Part shown: piece after piece, positions 1 to 9,265 of the stretch
Layout: each line of letters opens with the position of its first letter
How positions within the stretch are numbered: the stretch's first letter is position 1
Assembly (NCBI GenBank): GCA_023548195.1
Contig: JAJHZJ010000014.1
Span: 14,670,718-14,734,717, forward strand
DNA length: 64,000 nucleotides
Source: Bettongia penicillata ogilbyi
Lineage: Eukaryota; Chordata; Mammalia; Diprotodontia; Potoroidae
Direction: 5' to 3'
Position numbers and translations under genes: made by a program
Notes under the pieces: model-generated
Database searches by the model: none
The model's input: only the letters and a program-made list of their open reading frames with translations
What the model was told of the DNA's origin: nothing

Positions 1-55
1 TTCAGTCAGAAGGGCTACACTTGAGGACCTTAAGGCTGCAGGTTCCCCACCCCTG
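1..55. mobile_element. hAT-type MITE, one terminus only
   Basis: The sequence ends in GCAGGTTCCCCACCCCTG at position 55. That is nearly the same terminus, preceded by the same 'gggctaca..gaccttaaggc' inner stretch, as the complete short element at 61707-61892. The other terminus lies outside the window, so no target duplication can be tested. The CAGGGGTGGGG-type end is what hAT (Charlie-like) non-autonomous elements carry. Confidence 0.7.
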
Positions 56-83
56 CACCTAGGCCTTTGCTTCAGCTAGTGTA

Positions 84-575
84 GCACCAATATGATATTC
101 ACAGGGGCCTGGGTGGCCGTGAATATTGTGGCACAATTCTGAATGCCATAGTACAACAGACTCTCCACATGAAGACAAAACCACAACATTTATTCAGACA
201 CCAGAAAGCCAAATCCATCACAGTAACAAAGATCTATGCACAGTAACAATGCAGAGGAGAAGGCCATCCCCAAGCCTTGCGCCTGCTAGGCTTCCCACAA
301 ACCAGGTCCATTAAACAAATCATCAGCAGGCCCTCTTGAACAAAATCACAGTCACTTAAACTCAGGCCAGCCAGCAGTCTGCATCCTTCTTAGCTCTGAC
401 TGCTCTCAAGACTAATTTCCTCTCAGCTCTGCTCTAGCTCTGCCTCTTCCTATTCCACACATTCAGCAAACTCCTCCTGTCACAAGCTCCCTGCGACTGA
501 AGCTTCCATGTGACTCAGGCAGGCCAAGTAGGCATTAATGAATATGTAAGATCTCCCCATTTAAATGACCATTAT
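84..575 (-). mobile_element. LTR-like interspersed repeat (probable ERV solo LTR)
   Basis: This block is recognisably the same family as 30427-30845. Shared pieces include GACAGACTCTCCA-like and ACACCAGAAAGCC words, a CAGCTCTGCTC..CCTCTTCC block and a GTTCAGCAAGCTC-like block, in the same order and orientation. Read on the minus strand it has an AATAAA signal (TTTATT at 189-194 on +), with about 100 bp beyond it, as in an LTR U3-R-U5 layout. No coding remains. The exact ends and target duplication were not resolved. Confidence 0.5.
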
Positions 576-637
576 AGCTTGACAATCTACATTGCTTTTT
601 TGGTTTTCCCCCTACCTGCCTGACCTCTCCTAAGTAT

Positions 638-790
638 CTTTTGCTAGTTTTCAAAGAGAGGAAACCCAGAGAGGAGAAGAGGGTGGTCAGTTATGTCAAA
701 TGCAGCGAAGGAGTAAAACAGGATGAAGGCCAAGAAAAGAACATTAGATTTGGCTATTTGGAGATCATTGATAACTTGCACTTTCAATTG
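638..790 (-). mobile_element. L2 LINE fragment (reverse)
   Basis: The stretch 'gtcaaatgcagcgaaggagtaa..ttagatttgg..agatcattgataact' is a decayed copy of the same reverse L2 reverse-transcriptase segment seen near 12960-13010. Its complement encodes the L2 'AAFDT'-type region. Stop codons are frequent and no ORF is meaningful. Confidence 0.6.
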
Positions 791-968
791 ACTTACCTCT
801 GTGGATTACCTCTAATTTATCCAGTGTATATGTCTTTTGTATGTGGTTGTTTGCATGTTTTCACCTCTGAGCTCTTTGAGAGCAGGGACTGGTGTTTTTG
901 GAGGGGGGAGGGCAGGGGTTGCCTTTCTTTGTATCCTAAGGACTTAGTAGGAGCTTAGTAAATTATTG
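791..968 (+). mobile_element. L2-type 3' tail fragment
   Basis: It has the typical ending 'gctctttgagagcagggactgg ... tttgtatcctaaggacttagtaggagcttagtaaattattgttgg', which matches the L2 3' UTR tail (compare 2190-2250 and 5510-5570). It faces opposite to the L2 piece just upstream, so these are two separate fragments. Confidence 0.65.
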
Positions 969-1304
969 TTGGCTATGTGTGAGATTACAAAGTATTCAAT
1001 TAGAATCTCTATGCAAATGACTCCTATATCTATATATCTACCCCACCCCACCCCCACCTCAGTTTTTCCTCCTGAAATGGAGATATCTTCTGGATGTCCT
1101 AAAGGAATTTGAAACTGAGTGTGTCCAGAATTTGTCTTCCCATCCATTGCCCTCCTGAATTGCCCTTAGGGGCACCAGCCATCTTATTATAGTCATCCAT
1201 GTTTACGGCCTTGGCATTAATCCTTAATTTCTCATATTCACGGCTCATTTTTGTCCGGTTAGTTGCATCTTTCTACCTCTACAAAACGTCTTGCATCTGT
1301 TGGT

Positions 1305-1545
1305 TGTTGTTTAGTTGCGTCCATCTCTTCATGACCACATTTGGGATTTTCTTGGCAAAGATTCTGGAGTGGTTCACTGTTTCCTGTTCGAGATCATTTT
1401 ACAGATGAGGAAACTGAGGCAGAGAGGGTTAAGGGACTTACCCAGGTCACATAGCTAGTAAGTGTCTGAGGCCAGATGTGAACCCAGGGAGATGAGCCTT
1501 CCTGATTCCAGATCCAGCACTCTTTCCAGCACTGCCACATGGTTG
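1305..1545 (-). mobile_element. Marsupial CORE-SINE (MAR1-like)
   Basis: Contains 'gaccacatttgggattttcttggcaaagattctggagtgg', then 'ttttacagatgaggaaactgaggcagag' and 'cacatagctagtaagtgtctgaggcc'. This is the same arrangement as the copy at 45510-45735. The aaactgaggc / cagtttcctca core is the MIR/CORE-SINE signature in reverse orientation. Confidence 0.75.
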
Positions 1546-1559
1546 TCCGCTTGAATTTC

Positions 1560-2042
1560 TTCCCTTCTCACTATTCACACAGACACTTGTCCTGGTTCAG
1601 ACCCTTCTTATCCCATGCCTGGATTATTGTATAAGCCTCCTAATTGTCTTCTTGTCTCCTCTAGCTGCCCAGGTGATATTAATTAGAGGGCTAATCTTGA
1701 CAAAAACTTCATTGCCCCGCTATTGCCCTCAGGATCAAATAAGTTTCTTTGTTTGGCTCTTTTAGCCTTTTACAATCTGACCCAATCTATCCTTCCAACT
1801 ATAATTAGAGTTTACTCCCTTTGCCGCACTCCATGGTCCAGCTAAATTGGTCTTGCACAGAATATGCCTCCATCTCCTTGCTTTCATCCCTCGTACCTGA
1901 ATGCGCTTTCTCCTCACCTCCACTTCTTAGAACCCTTAGTTTCTTTCAAAATTCTGAATAAGCAACACCTTATATGTAAAGTCTTTCCTGATCCCTATCT
2001 CTATCACTTAGATGCCACCTATCTCCCAAAATTTGCCTTGTC

Positions 2043-2117
<75 letters not shown>

Positions 2118-2255
2118 TTATTTCTGAACATATATTCCCTCCTGATAGAATAAGTGTCTCGAGAAGCAGGGTCATTTTCGTTTTTGTCTTTATATCTCAA
2201 GTGCCTAGCATCATGCTTGGTATATAGTAGGCTCTTAATAAATATTGTTAGTCAT
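1560..2255 (+). mobile_element. L2 LINE 3' portion
   Basis: Decayed L2 ORF2 C-terminus and 3' UTR: 'cctggattattg', 'ccaatctatccttcca', 'tggtccagctaaattgg', 'ctttcctgatccctatct', and the ending 'agtgcctagcatcatgcttggtatatagtaggctcttaataaatattg'. A long TA repeat interrupts it. The short ORFs across the TA tract are low-complexity artefacts. Confidence 0.85.
2049..2116. repeat. (TA)n microsatellite
   Basis: About 34 uninterrupted TA units inside the 3' UTR of an L2 copy. A tract this pure is likely length-polymorphic. Confidence 0.95.
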
Positions 2256-2770
2256 GATGTGAGGCATCTGTGTTGTCTATGCAAGCTTTTGGGGGTTTTG
2301 TTTCTTGAGCTATCATTTACAGCTTTTCTTGGACCATATTTTCCTAAGTCCACTTTTGCACAGAAGTCATCAAGTATTCCTGATTTAATTTTCCTGATTT
2401 ATTTCCTGATTTAATTTTCATGGACTTATTGAGTTCTTCATAGAATTTATCTGTCTCTTCATTCTCTGTAACAGATGGTACACAAGTTGTAAGTAAATTC
2501 CTTTGTGGTTATCTTTATTCAAGTACTTGTCATTAATAGTGCAATTATGACTAAGCATCCCATGAAATATTTCTTTTTGCCTTTGAATACAGAAAAACAA
2601 TTCCACTAACGCTTCTTGCTTCTCCAAGGCCATTTTTCCATTTAACTACAACCTCCTTTTGTCTTCTGGTTTCATTTAAAATGAGAAAAATTAATAGTTC
2701 TCTTATTCATTTCTTTTAATAGTAGGCATTGGTCACCAGACCAGGGCCATATAAAATGTCAACAGTTAAG
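2256..2770. other. No gene seen; unassigned AT-rich sequence
   Basis: Short ORFs occur on both strands but lack any recognisable family, start context or conservation signal. Probably intron 1 of DDHD1 with very decayed repeat sequence. Confidence 0.5.
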
Positions 2771-2882
2771 TTATTGACTATAGCCAAAGGCACAGATAGT
2801 GTCAGAGGTAGGATTCAAACCTACTACTTAAAGTCTTCTTGACTTCCAGCTCAGCGTACCACTATAGCACAGAGCCATTCAT
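2770..2882 (-). mobile_element. MIR-like SINE remnant
   Basis: 'tagtgtcagaggtaggattcaaacctactacttaaagtcttcttgacttccagctcagcg' is the reverse of the MIR 5'/core portion ('ctctggagtcaga..gggttcaaatcc'). Both ends are decayed. Confidence 0.55.
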
Positions 2883-2897
2883 ATAGAAAGTATACTT

Positions 2898-3165
2898 CAT
2901 CAGTCAATAAACGTTCATTAAGTGCCTACTGTGTGCCAGGGCTAAGAACTAGGAATACAAATATGAAAAAGGAAAGACAGTTCCTGCCTTCCAGAAGTTT
3001 TCAATCCCTTGGGGAAAGATAACACACAAACAGAAGTTGGAAAATGGAGAAAAATTGAGAATGGGAAGGGGGGAAGAGGTGGAGTAAAAAGTAGGGGGGA
3101 GGAAGATCTAGGATACAGGAGGTTGCCATAGGAGGCAAGATACCTATGCCAGGTATGATGAAGTA
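2898..3165 (-). mobile_element. L2 3' end (reverse)
   Basis: 'cagtcaataaacgttcattaagtgcctactgtgtgccagggctaagaactaggaatacaaa' is the complement of the L2 3' tail (ggcacatagtaggcgcttaataaat). It continues into 'agacagttcctgccttccagaag'. The copy fades into G-rich sequence after about 3050. Confidence 0.75.
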
Positions 3166-4495
3166 TTAGGTGAAGTACCAGGGCTTGTACTTGCTTATTT
3201 TTAGGTTTATATGTGTGTTGGCAGCTCACAATAACTCAGCCCGTCAGTCTTCTGTATTCCACAAATTGGGAAACAGTGGTTTAGATAAATTGGTGTCTTG
3301 ATAGCTCTATAAGGAATTGAAAGGAATTCAATAAACTTTGATATTTTGAAGTATGTCTTTAAACTTTTGAGTCTGATGAAGGAGGAAAATTATATTTCCC
3401 CCCTAAATGATTCTTGGAGCTATTATCAGAGTACTAATTTGGAGGTACTAAGAAATTGAGCCAAAATGACTTTTGTGCCACATTTGCAGTATTCAGCTTC
3501 TTAATGATAGTTGTAGGTGATGAAGGAAGGCATAGTTCTAGAGCTAGATATCTAATTCAGATATAGTGTAAATACTGCATAGGTAAGATGAGACAGAGTT
3601 ATCAAACATGAGAGGTTATTTGGCAGTGTTAGGACAAAAAAAAGAGCAATAGTGAATCTTTTCTTAACTGCATAGACAAAATCTGAAAAGTATAGAAAAG
3701 AAAACAAACAGGAGTTTTTTTCCTGTTTTGTTAAATATAGGTATGCAGGTATATTTTTTTAAAAATTGTGCAAGATATAGAAGTTCCCAGTTTATCATAC
3801 AAATCGGTTTTGTTTTTCTTTGTGTTTTGAAATTTCACCATAAAAAATTAATTTAAAAAGTTTAGGCCCCATCCTACTGGCTGTACGTAGACTAGGCCTG
3901 TTATTCTGGCCCCTACCTTAATTCTATATGGTCAGCAATGCAAGTACTAAGACAGAATGTTTATTTATTTGTGTTTGAACCAAAGGTTCGTCAACTTGGA
4001 TGGAAAAAATTGCATCTTTATTTTCATTAACCTCAAACTGAAATTTAGCATTTTCTGTCAATTATAAATTAAAGAAATAGTATTCTGAAAAAGGATCCAT
4101 AAACTGCCAAGGGCCCATGACATAAAAAAAGGTGGAAAACCCCCTGAAGCAAGGAGTGTTACCTCTCTGTGCTATGATTTGTTTGAGAGTGGGAGGGAAA
4201 TGGGGAGGCAGGAATCCTCAGTAAATCATTAATTCTTTAGTGACAGATCCTAAAATACCATGAGATGAATGTTTTTCCACATGAGTATAATCTTATAATG
4301 GTCACACTCATGCTATTTTCCATGTAGTACTTACTCTCTCTTTCCCTTTGCTTATGTGTTTTTCTATAATTGTGTCGGTCTATTTCATGTTCAGCTTCTC
4401 CCAAAATCTCATCACTCAGAACTGGAAATGCTGTCTCCAGAGTTATAAATGATCTTTTATTTAACAAATCTGATGGCCTTTTTTTCAGTCGTCAT
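3166..4495. other. Intronic stretch without recognised features
   Basis: AT-rich sequence with no convincing exon, RNA gene or full repeat. The ORF at 4237-4467 (minus) has no recognisable domain. Region 4085-4140 ('gatccataaactgccaagggcccatgacat') resembles generic decayed repeat sequence but could not be assigned. Confidence 0.5.
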
Positions 4496-5578
4496 TCTTT
4501 TTGACTTTTCTATTCAATTTGACACTAGTGAACACCTTCCCATCTATATTCCCGTCTCTAGATAATTGTGATACTACTCTGTCCTGATTCTCTTACCTCT
4601 CTGATTCCCCCTTTTCAGTTCTCTTTACTAGATTATCATCTTTGTTAAGCTCTCAACTGTGTACACCCCAAATCTCTGTCCTCTTCTTAGATCTCAGTAT
4701 CTAGTCCCAGTTTTGCACCTAAGCTTTGATTTCCTGTCAATAGCTAAGACTGAATGTCTCACCCCTCTACTAAACTAGCCTCTGTCAAGGACACCACCAT
4801 CCTTCCAGTCTTCTAGATTTGTAACATGGCATAATCTTTCACTTCTCTAAGGCCACATGTACATATATACATGTATATGTTACCAAATCTTGCTCTTTCT
4901 TCCTCTGTATCTCATGCATCCATCCGCTTCTCTCTGCTCTGACAGCCATCTTCTTAGTTTAGGGCTTCGTTACCTCTCTCACAGTGTTGCAACAACTTCC
5001 TAATTGGTTGTATCTCAAACCTCTCCTTCCTGTCTGTCCTCTACAAATGCAGATCTGATCATATCACTGCTGTTTGGGATTTGTAAAGCACTTTCAAATC
5101 TTACTTGACCTCGTAGCACATACTCCCCTAACTGCATTCTGCAGTGTAGTCACACTGACTTTCTCTGTGTTCTCATATCTAACAGTCCATCTCCTATCTC
5201 TTTGTCTGTATACTGGCTGTCCTTCATACCTGCATTGTACTCCTTTGTCTCTTCTATCTTAGAATCCCTTACGTCCTTCAATGTGCAGCTTGAGCGCCAC
5301 CTTTTTCACAAAGCATTTCTTGATTCCTACTCTTCTCCCAATGGCTAATGTTCTAAAACTGCCTTGTATTTATTTTGTATGAATTCTTACATGTTATATA
5401 TACATATTTTCTCAACCAACACAATATAACTGACCTCATTTAATGTTTTTGTTTGCTTGTTGTCTCCCTCATTCGATTGTGATTTCCTTAAGTGTTTTGC
5501 TTCTTTTTATTTCCCCAGTGCTTAGCATAATGCCTGGCACATAGGTGCTTAATAAATGCCTGTTGACCTACTGACTAG
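4496..5578 (+). mobile_element. L2 LINE, ORF2 C-terminal half plus 3' UTR
   Basis: Runs from 'ttctattcaatttgacactagtgaacac' (the L2 'FDT..D' motif region) through 'gctctcaactgtgtacacccc', 'atcatatcactgctgtttgg' and 'cttacgtccttcaatgtgcagct' to the tail 'agtgcttagcataatgcctggcacataggtgcttaataaatgcctgttg'. Numerous stops and frameshifts show it is ancient. Confidence 0.85.
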
Positions 5579-5584
5579 TTTTCT

Positions 5585-5812
5585 TGCACAACATGCTCCA
5601 TCTCCCTACTGTGAGCATTTTCACTGGTTGTTTCCATATCTGAAACGTTCTTCCTCATTTCTACCTCCTACCTTTCTTGTCTTCCTTTAAGTCTCAACTA
5701 AAGTGCTCTTCAAGAAGCCTTTTCCAGTCCCCCTTAATCTTAGGATCATCTTGTTTTTTATTTGTTTTTGTCTTTGTATCCCTAGCTCTTGATGTATTGC
5801 CTGCCTGACCTG
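5585..5812 (+). mobile_element. L2 LINE 3' fragment (second copy)
   Basis: 'acatgctccatctccctactgtgagcattttcactggttg ... aagaagccttttccagtccccctta ... tttgtatccctagctcttgatg' repeats the L2 3' UTR segment directly after a complete L2 tail, so it is a separate insertion or duplicate of that tail. Confidence 0.75.
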
Positions 5813-5814
5813 CA

Positions 5815-6040
5815 CAGTTGATAGAGCTCTGAGCCAGAAGTCAGGAAGACTTGAGTTCTAAGGTGGCCTCAGATACTTACTAGCTGTGGGCAATTCCTGT
5901 TTACCTCAGTTTCCTCATCTGCAAAATTGGGATAATAGCACACACCTCCCCAGGTTGTCATGAGATTGACATTGAGATAATATTTGTAAAGTGCTTAGTA
6001 TAGGACCTAGCGTGTAATAGATATATAAAAAAAATTTAGC
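5815..6040 (+). mobile_element. tRNA-headed MIR-family SINE
   Basis: 'gttgatagagctctgagccagaagtcaggaagacttgagttc' (A/B-box-like tRNA head), then 'cctcagatacttactagctgtgg', 'cctcagtttcctcatctgcaaaattgggataatagcacacacct' and 'gtaaagtgcttagtat'. This is the standard order for a mammalian MIR/CORE SINE in + orientation. It is not a functional tRNA. Confidence 0.8.
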
Positions 6041-6059
6041 CAGTAGGAGGAGGAGGAGG

Positions 6060-6215
6060 TGTTTAGCAAATGGATTAGTTCAGGGGTGGGGAATCTGAGG
6101 CCTCGAGCATGTTCCTCAGACCTGGATTAGTTTGTATCTCCAGCTTAGCATAAGCATAAACATAAGCATAGTGCTTGGCACATAAAAGATGCGCAATAAA
6201 TACTTGTTGATTAAG
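6060..6215 (+). mobile_element. L2 3' tail split by a hAT remnant
   Basis: 'gtatctccagcttagcataag..tagtgcttggcacataaaagatgcgcaataaatacttgttga' is an L2 tail with a local 'cataagcataaa' stutter. The 44-bp hAT remnant at 6081-6124 with its duplicated target lies within or at the edge of it. Confidence 0.6.
6081..6124. mobile_element. 44-bp hAT remnant made of little more than two termini
   Basis: It starts CAGGGGTGGGGAATCTG and ends CATGTTCCTCAGACCTG. The reverse complement of the end matches the start at 13 of 17 positions, and the end resembles the CAGGTTCCTCACCCCTG terminus at 61892. It is flanked by perfect 8-bp direct repeats GATTAGTT (6073-6080 and 6125-6132), the duplication length expected for hAT transposition. 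Confidence 0.8.
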
Positions 6216-6369
6216 TTGGCTGGAACTTTTTAAGGCATTTAGTTCAGTCTGAGCCTGGATAAGAATATTTTCTATAACTCTACTGACAAATGATCATATG
6301 GAGTGTACTTACAAACCTTCACTGAGAGGGAACTTAGTATGTTTTGAAGCACTCAATTATACTATTAGG

Positions 6370-6532
6370 TACTTGATTGTTAGCAAGCTTTTTTTTATAT
6401 CAAGACTAAATCTGGATTTTTGGCATTAGAGAGTATCGCAGATCTTTTTTAAAAATGCTGGCATTGGGGGTAGAGCCAAGATGGTGAAGTAAAAGGTCTA
6501 TCCCCAATGCCAGCATTGCTAACAATCAAGTA
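6370..6532. repeat. Composite inverted repeat around an L1 5' junction
   Basis: CCCCAATGCCAGCATT (6502-6517) is the exact complement of 6454-6469. The directly following GCTAACAATCAAGTA (6518-6532) is the exact complement of 6370-6384. The right-hand arm is therefore a contiguous 31-bp inverted copy of two upstream pieces that now lie 69 bp apart. The arms enclose the first bases of an L1 5' UTR. Confidence 0.9.
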
Positions 6533-6759
6533 CTTAACAGTGCTTATGCTGAGCACAAAACCCCTGAATCCTGGGATGGATAGTACCCCTTCCACACTGG
6601 AAACAGAGAGCGTAACAAAAAGCTAAAAAGTCAAGTAATTGGCCAGGAAAACGAGCAAACAGTGGGGGAAAAATCAGACTATATAGTTTGGTGACAAAGA
6701 AGATCAAAACCTACATCCACAGGAAGACAACCAAGTCAAAGCTTCTACATCCAAAGGAA

Positions 6760-8265
6760 AATATGAATTGGTCTCATGCCATGAAAGAGCTCAAAAAGGA
6801 TTTTGAAAATCAAGTAAGAGAAATAGAGGAAAAATTGGGAAGAGAAATGCAATAAAATCATGCAAAATGAGTCAGCAGCTTGCTAAAGGAGACCCCAAAA
6901 ATGCTGAAGAAAATAACACCTTAAAAAATAGACCAAGTCAAATGACAAAGGAGGTCCAAAAAGCCAATGAGGAGAAGAACGCCTTAAAAACAAAATTGAC
7001 CAAATGGAAAAGGAGGCTCAAAAGCTCACTGGAGAAAATAATTCTTTCAAAATTAGAATGGACCAAATGGAAGCTAATGACTTGTAACAGTAAGCACTCC
7101 AACATACATAGGGGTCCTATCACAGGTTCTTTAATCTGCTTTTCTAAAAGGAAAGGCAAGTTTTGAGGGGTTAGCCAATGCACTTTAATCAAGCATGTGT
7201 ATCATTCATTTAGTTCAGGGGAAAAAGTCAACCACCCTGAACTTCAGAGAAAATACAGAGAAATCAAAAGTCAACAGACATGCTTCCAAGTGCCTGACCA
7301 TTAACATACATACATCTTTACCAGAGAAGGAAGCACCAACATCTGGGTTTTCAAAGCTGGAGGACTGCTTAGCAGCTTCCCAAAGTCTCATCTGGCATAC
7401 AAACCTTGTTCCAAAAACTAAGCCCCAAAGTAAAGCAGCACCTCAGAGTCTTTATACACTTTTAGAGCCAGAGGACATCACATCCCTTGAAAACCAGTGC
7501 CTCGCTTAAAAAAAAAAAAAAAAAAGGTGTGGGCCTTTCTACAAATCTTCCTAGGCCCAACAATGGATGGGAAACATTTTCCTTAATCGTGTTATTCAGA
7601 GACATTTATAGTAAAAACTAAAGATCCTACTTTGCTTGCCCGAAAAATCAAGTAATTATAAAACAAAACCAAAAGAATTAAAAAATGTAAGACATTGTAA
7701 AATATCTTATTGGAAAAATAACTGACCTGGAAAATAGATCCAGGAGAGAGAATTTAAAAATGCTTGGACTACCTGAAAGCCATGATCAAAAAAAGGAGTC
7801 TAGACATCATCATTCAAGAAATTATTGAAGAAAACTACCCTGATACTCTAGAACCAGAGGGAAAAATAGATATTAAAGAATCCACTGATCACCGTCTGAA
7901 AGATATCCCAAAAGGAAAATTTCTGGGAATATTGTAGCCAAATTGCATAAAGTTCCCAGGTCAAGGAGAAAATATTGTGAGCATCCAGAAAGAAACAATT
8001 CAAGTATTATGAAAACAAAATCAGGATAACACAAGATTTAGCAGCTTCTGCATTAAGGGATCAGAGAGCTTATAATATGATAATTCCGGAAACAAAGGGA
8101 GAACTAGGATTAAACCCAAGAATCACCTATCCAGCAAAACTGAGTATAATCCATGAGGGAAAAAATGAGTATTCAGTGAAATAGAGGACTTTAAAGCATG
8201 CTTGATGAAAAGACCAGAGCTGAATAGAAAATTTGACTTTCAAGTAGAAGACTCAAGAGAAGCAT
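6760..8265 (+). pseudogene. L1 ORF1 pseudogene, interrupted
   Basis: Pieces align with the intact ORF1 at 24196-25296. 'AMKELKKDFENQVREIEEKLGREMQ' is represented at 6778-6855, the leucine-rich coiled-coil region at 6885-7085, 'LENRSRRENLKMLGLPESHD' at about 7730-7790, and the C-terminal 'EKIL..IRKKQFKYYENKIRITQDLAASALRDQ' region at about 7965-8060. Stops, frameshifts and an inserted block at about 7086-7665 disable it. Confidence 0.85.
7086..7665 (-). mobile_element. LTR-like insertion inside L1 ORF1
   Basis: ORF1 homology stops after 'gctaatgactt' (about 7083) and resumes at 'aaaacaaaaccaaaagaatt' (about 7660). The inserted block has TGT..ACA-type ends (TGTAACAG at its left, CAGAGACA near its right). 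On the minus strand it carries a TATA-like 'gtgtataaagac' and an internal poly(T/A) run at 7508-7526. I could not define a target duplication, so its class is a guess. The 104-codon ORF at 7195-7509 lies within it and matches nothing I know. Confidence 0.4.
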
Positions 8266-8388
8266 GAAAAGGTCAACAGGAAAGAGAAATCATAAGGGAC
8301 TTATTAAAGTTGAACAGTTTACATTCCTACATGGAAAGATGATATTTGTAATTCATGAGACTTTTCTCAGTATTATTGTAGTTGGAGG

Positions 8389-8442
8389 GAATGCATACAT
8401 ACATATATACATATATATATACACACATACACAGGGCACAGG
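8389..8442. repeat. (CATA)/(TA)/(CA) mixed simple repeat
   Basis: 'catacatacatatatacatatatatatacacacatacacag' lies at the spot after ORF1 where both full-length HAL1 copies here also carry a CA or GT microsatellite. It is therefore an element-internal microsatellite rather than an independent one. Confidence 0.85.
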
Positions 8443-8841
8443 GTGGGTTGAATATGAAGGGATGATATCTAAAAAATAAGATTAGAGTGAGAGAAGAACA
8501 TACTAGAAGAAAGAGAAAGGGAGAGATAGAATGGAGTAAATTAATTCACATAAAAAAGCAAGAAAAAGCCTTTATAATGGAGGGAAAGGGGTGAGGTGAG
8601 AGGGAATGCGTGAGAGAATAAAATAAATGGGGGACAGGATAGGATGGAGGGAAATTGAGGCAGTATGCCTCAAATGGATAAATTCAGAAACCTTTGTCCT
8701 GGACATTAACCTTTTAGATGTAAAGCTGATTGATTCCAGGTTTGGAAATGGTCGTAATTATTGTTTGTGTGTTCTTCCATTAACATATTACCTTAAATGT
8801 GAATAGGTTAAATTCCTCAATAAAAAAGAATAATGGATAAG

Positions 8842-9248
8842 TGTCGGGGGTCGGTCCTGACTGCCTGGGCGGAGAGGGGCTTCCCCAGGAGTGGCCACCA
8901 GCCAACCAGGGGAGGACACGACCCGGGATTAGGGATCGTGCCTCCCTAGGATTGGTCTGGAGGGGCTTGCTCCAATGGGATGTAGGCCTCTCCCTCGGGG
9001 TGGATCAGGATGGATGCCTAAAAATAGAAACCTATTTAAACAATAGATGGCTACCCGGAACTAGAAACCTACTTAAACCAACGCCCTTAGCTGTTCGGGG
9101 GACTCCTCTGCACTTAATAAAGTATATGCCTCCTGAAGAAGTGTCCGACTGAGTCCCTCCGCCGAGTCCCCCGGGGAGGGAAATCCGGACACGTCCGAAG
9201 CAGAAGCCCACTGAGAGAGTGTCACCTGAAGGACCCGGACCCGGGTCA
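8842..9248 (+). mobile_element. Solo LTR of an endogenous retrovirus, 407 bp
   Basis: Starts TGTCGGGGGTCGG and ends CCGGGTCA (TG..CA), flanked by perfect 6-bp direct repeats GATAAG (8836-8841 and 9249-9254). It has an AATAAA signal at 9116-9121 in a CACTTAATAAAGTAT context, followed by a pyrimidine/GC-rich U5-like stretch, and two TTTAAAC/CTTAAAC TATA-like sites upstream. GC content is far above the surroundings. A 6-bp duplication is typical of betaretrovirus-like (class II) integration. No internal retroviral genes are present, so this is the product of LTR-LTR recombination. The 103-codon ORF across it is spurious. Confidence 0.85.
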
Positions 9249-9265
9249 GATAAGAAAACAAAAGT

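Larger units (their letters stand above)
6465..8841 (+). mobile_element. L1 element, 5' half (5' UTR, ORF1, inter-ORF, start of ORF2)
   Basis: It starts at 'gggggtagagccaagatggtgaag', the marsupial L1/HAL1 5' head (compare 48700). Broken ORF1 follows (about 6760-8265), then a purine-rich inter-ORF region (8480-8700), then 'ttaaatgtgaataggttaaattcctcaataaaaaag', which corresponds to the ORF2 endonuclease start (LNVNxLNxxIK type). The endonuclease sequence resumes briefly after the solo LTR with 'gataagaaaacaaaa' (9249-9263) and then breaks off. Confidence 0.85.

Noticed and set aside
1864..2127. ORFs ending in long IYIYIY runs
   Set aside because: Translation of a TA microsatellite within an L2 3' UTR.
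8841..9152. 103-codon ORF on the + strand
   Set aside because: It runs across a solo LTR with TG..CA ends and GATAAG duplications; no protein family is recognisable.
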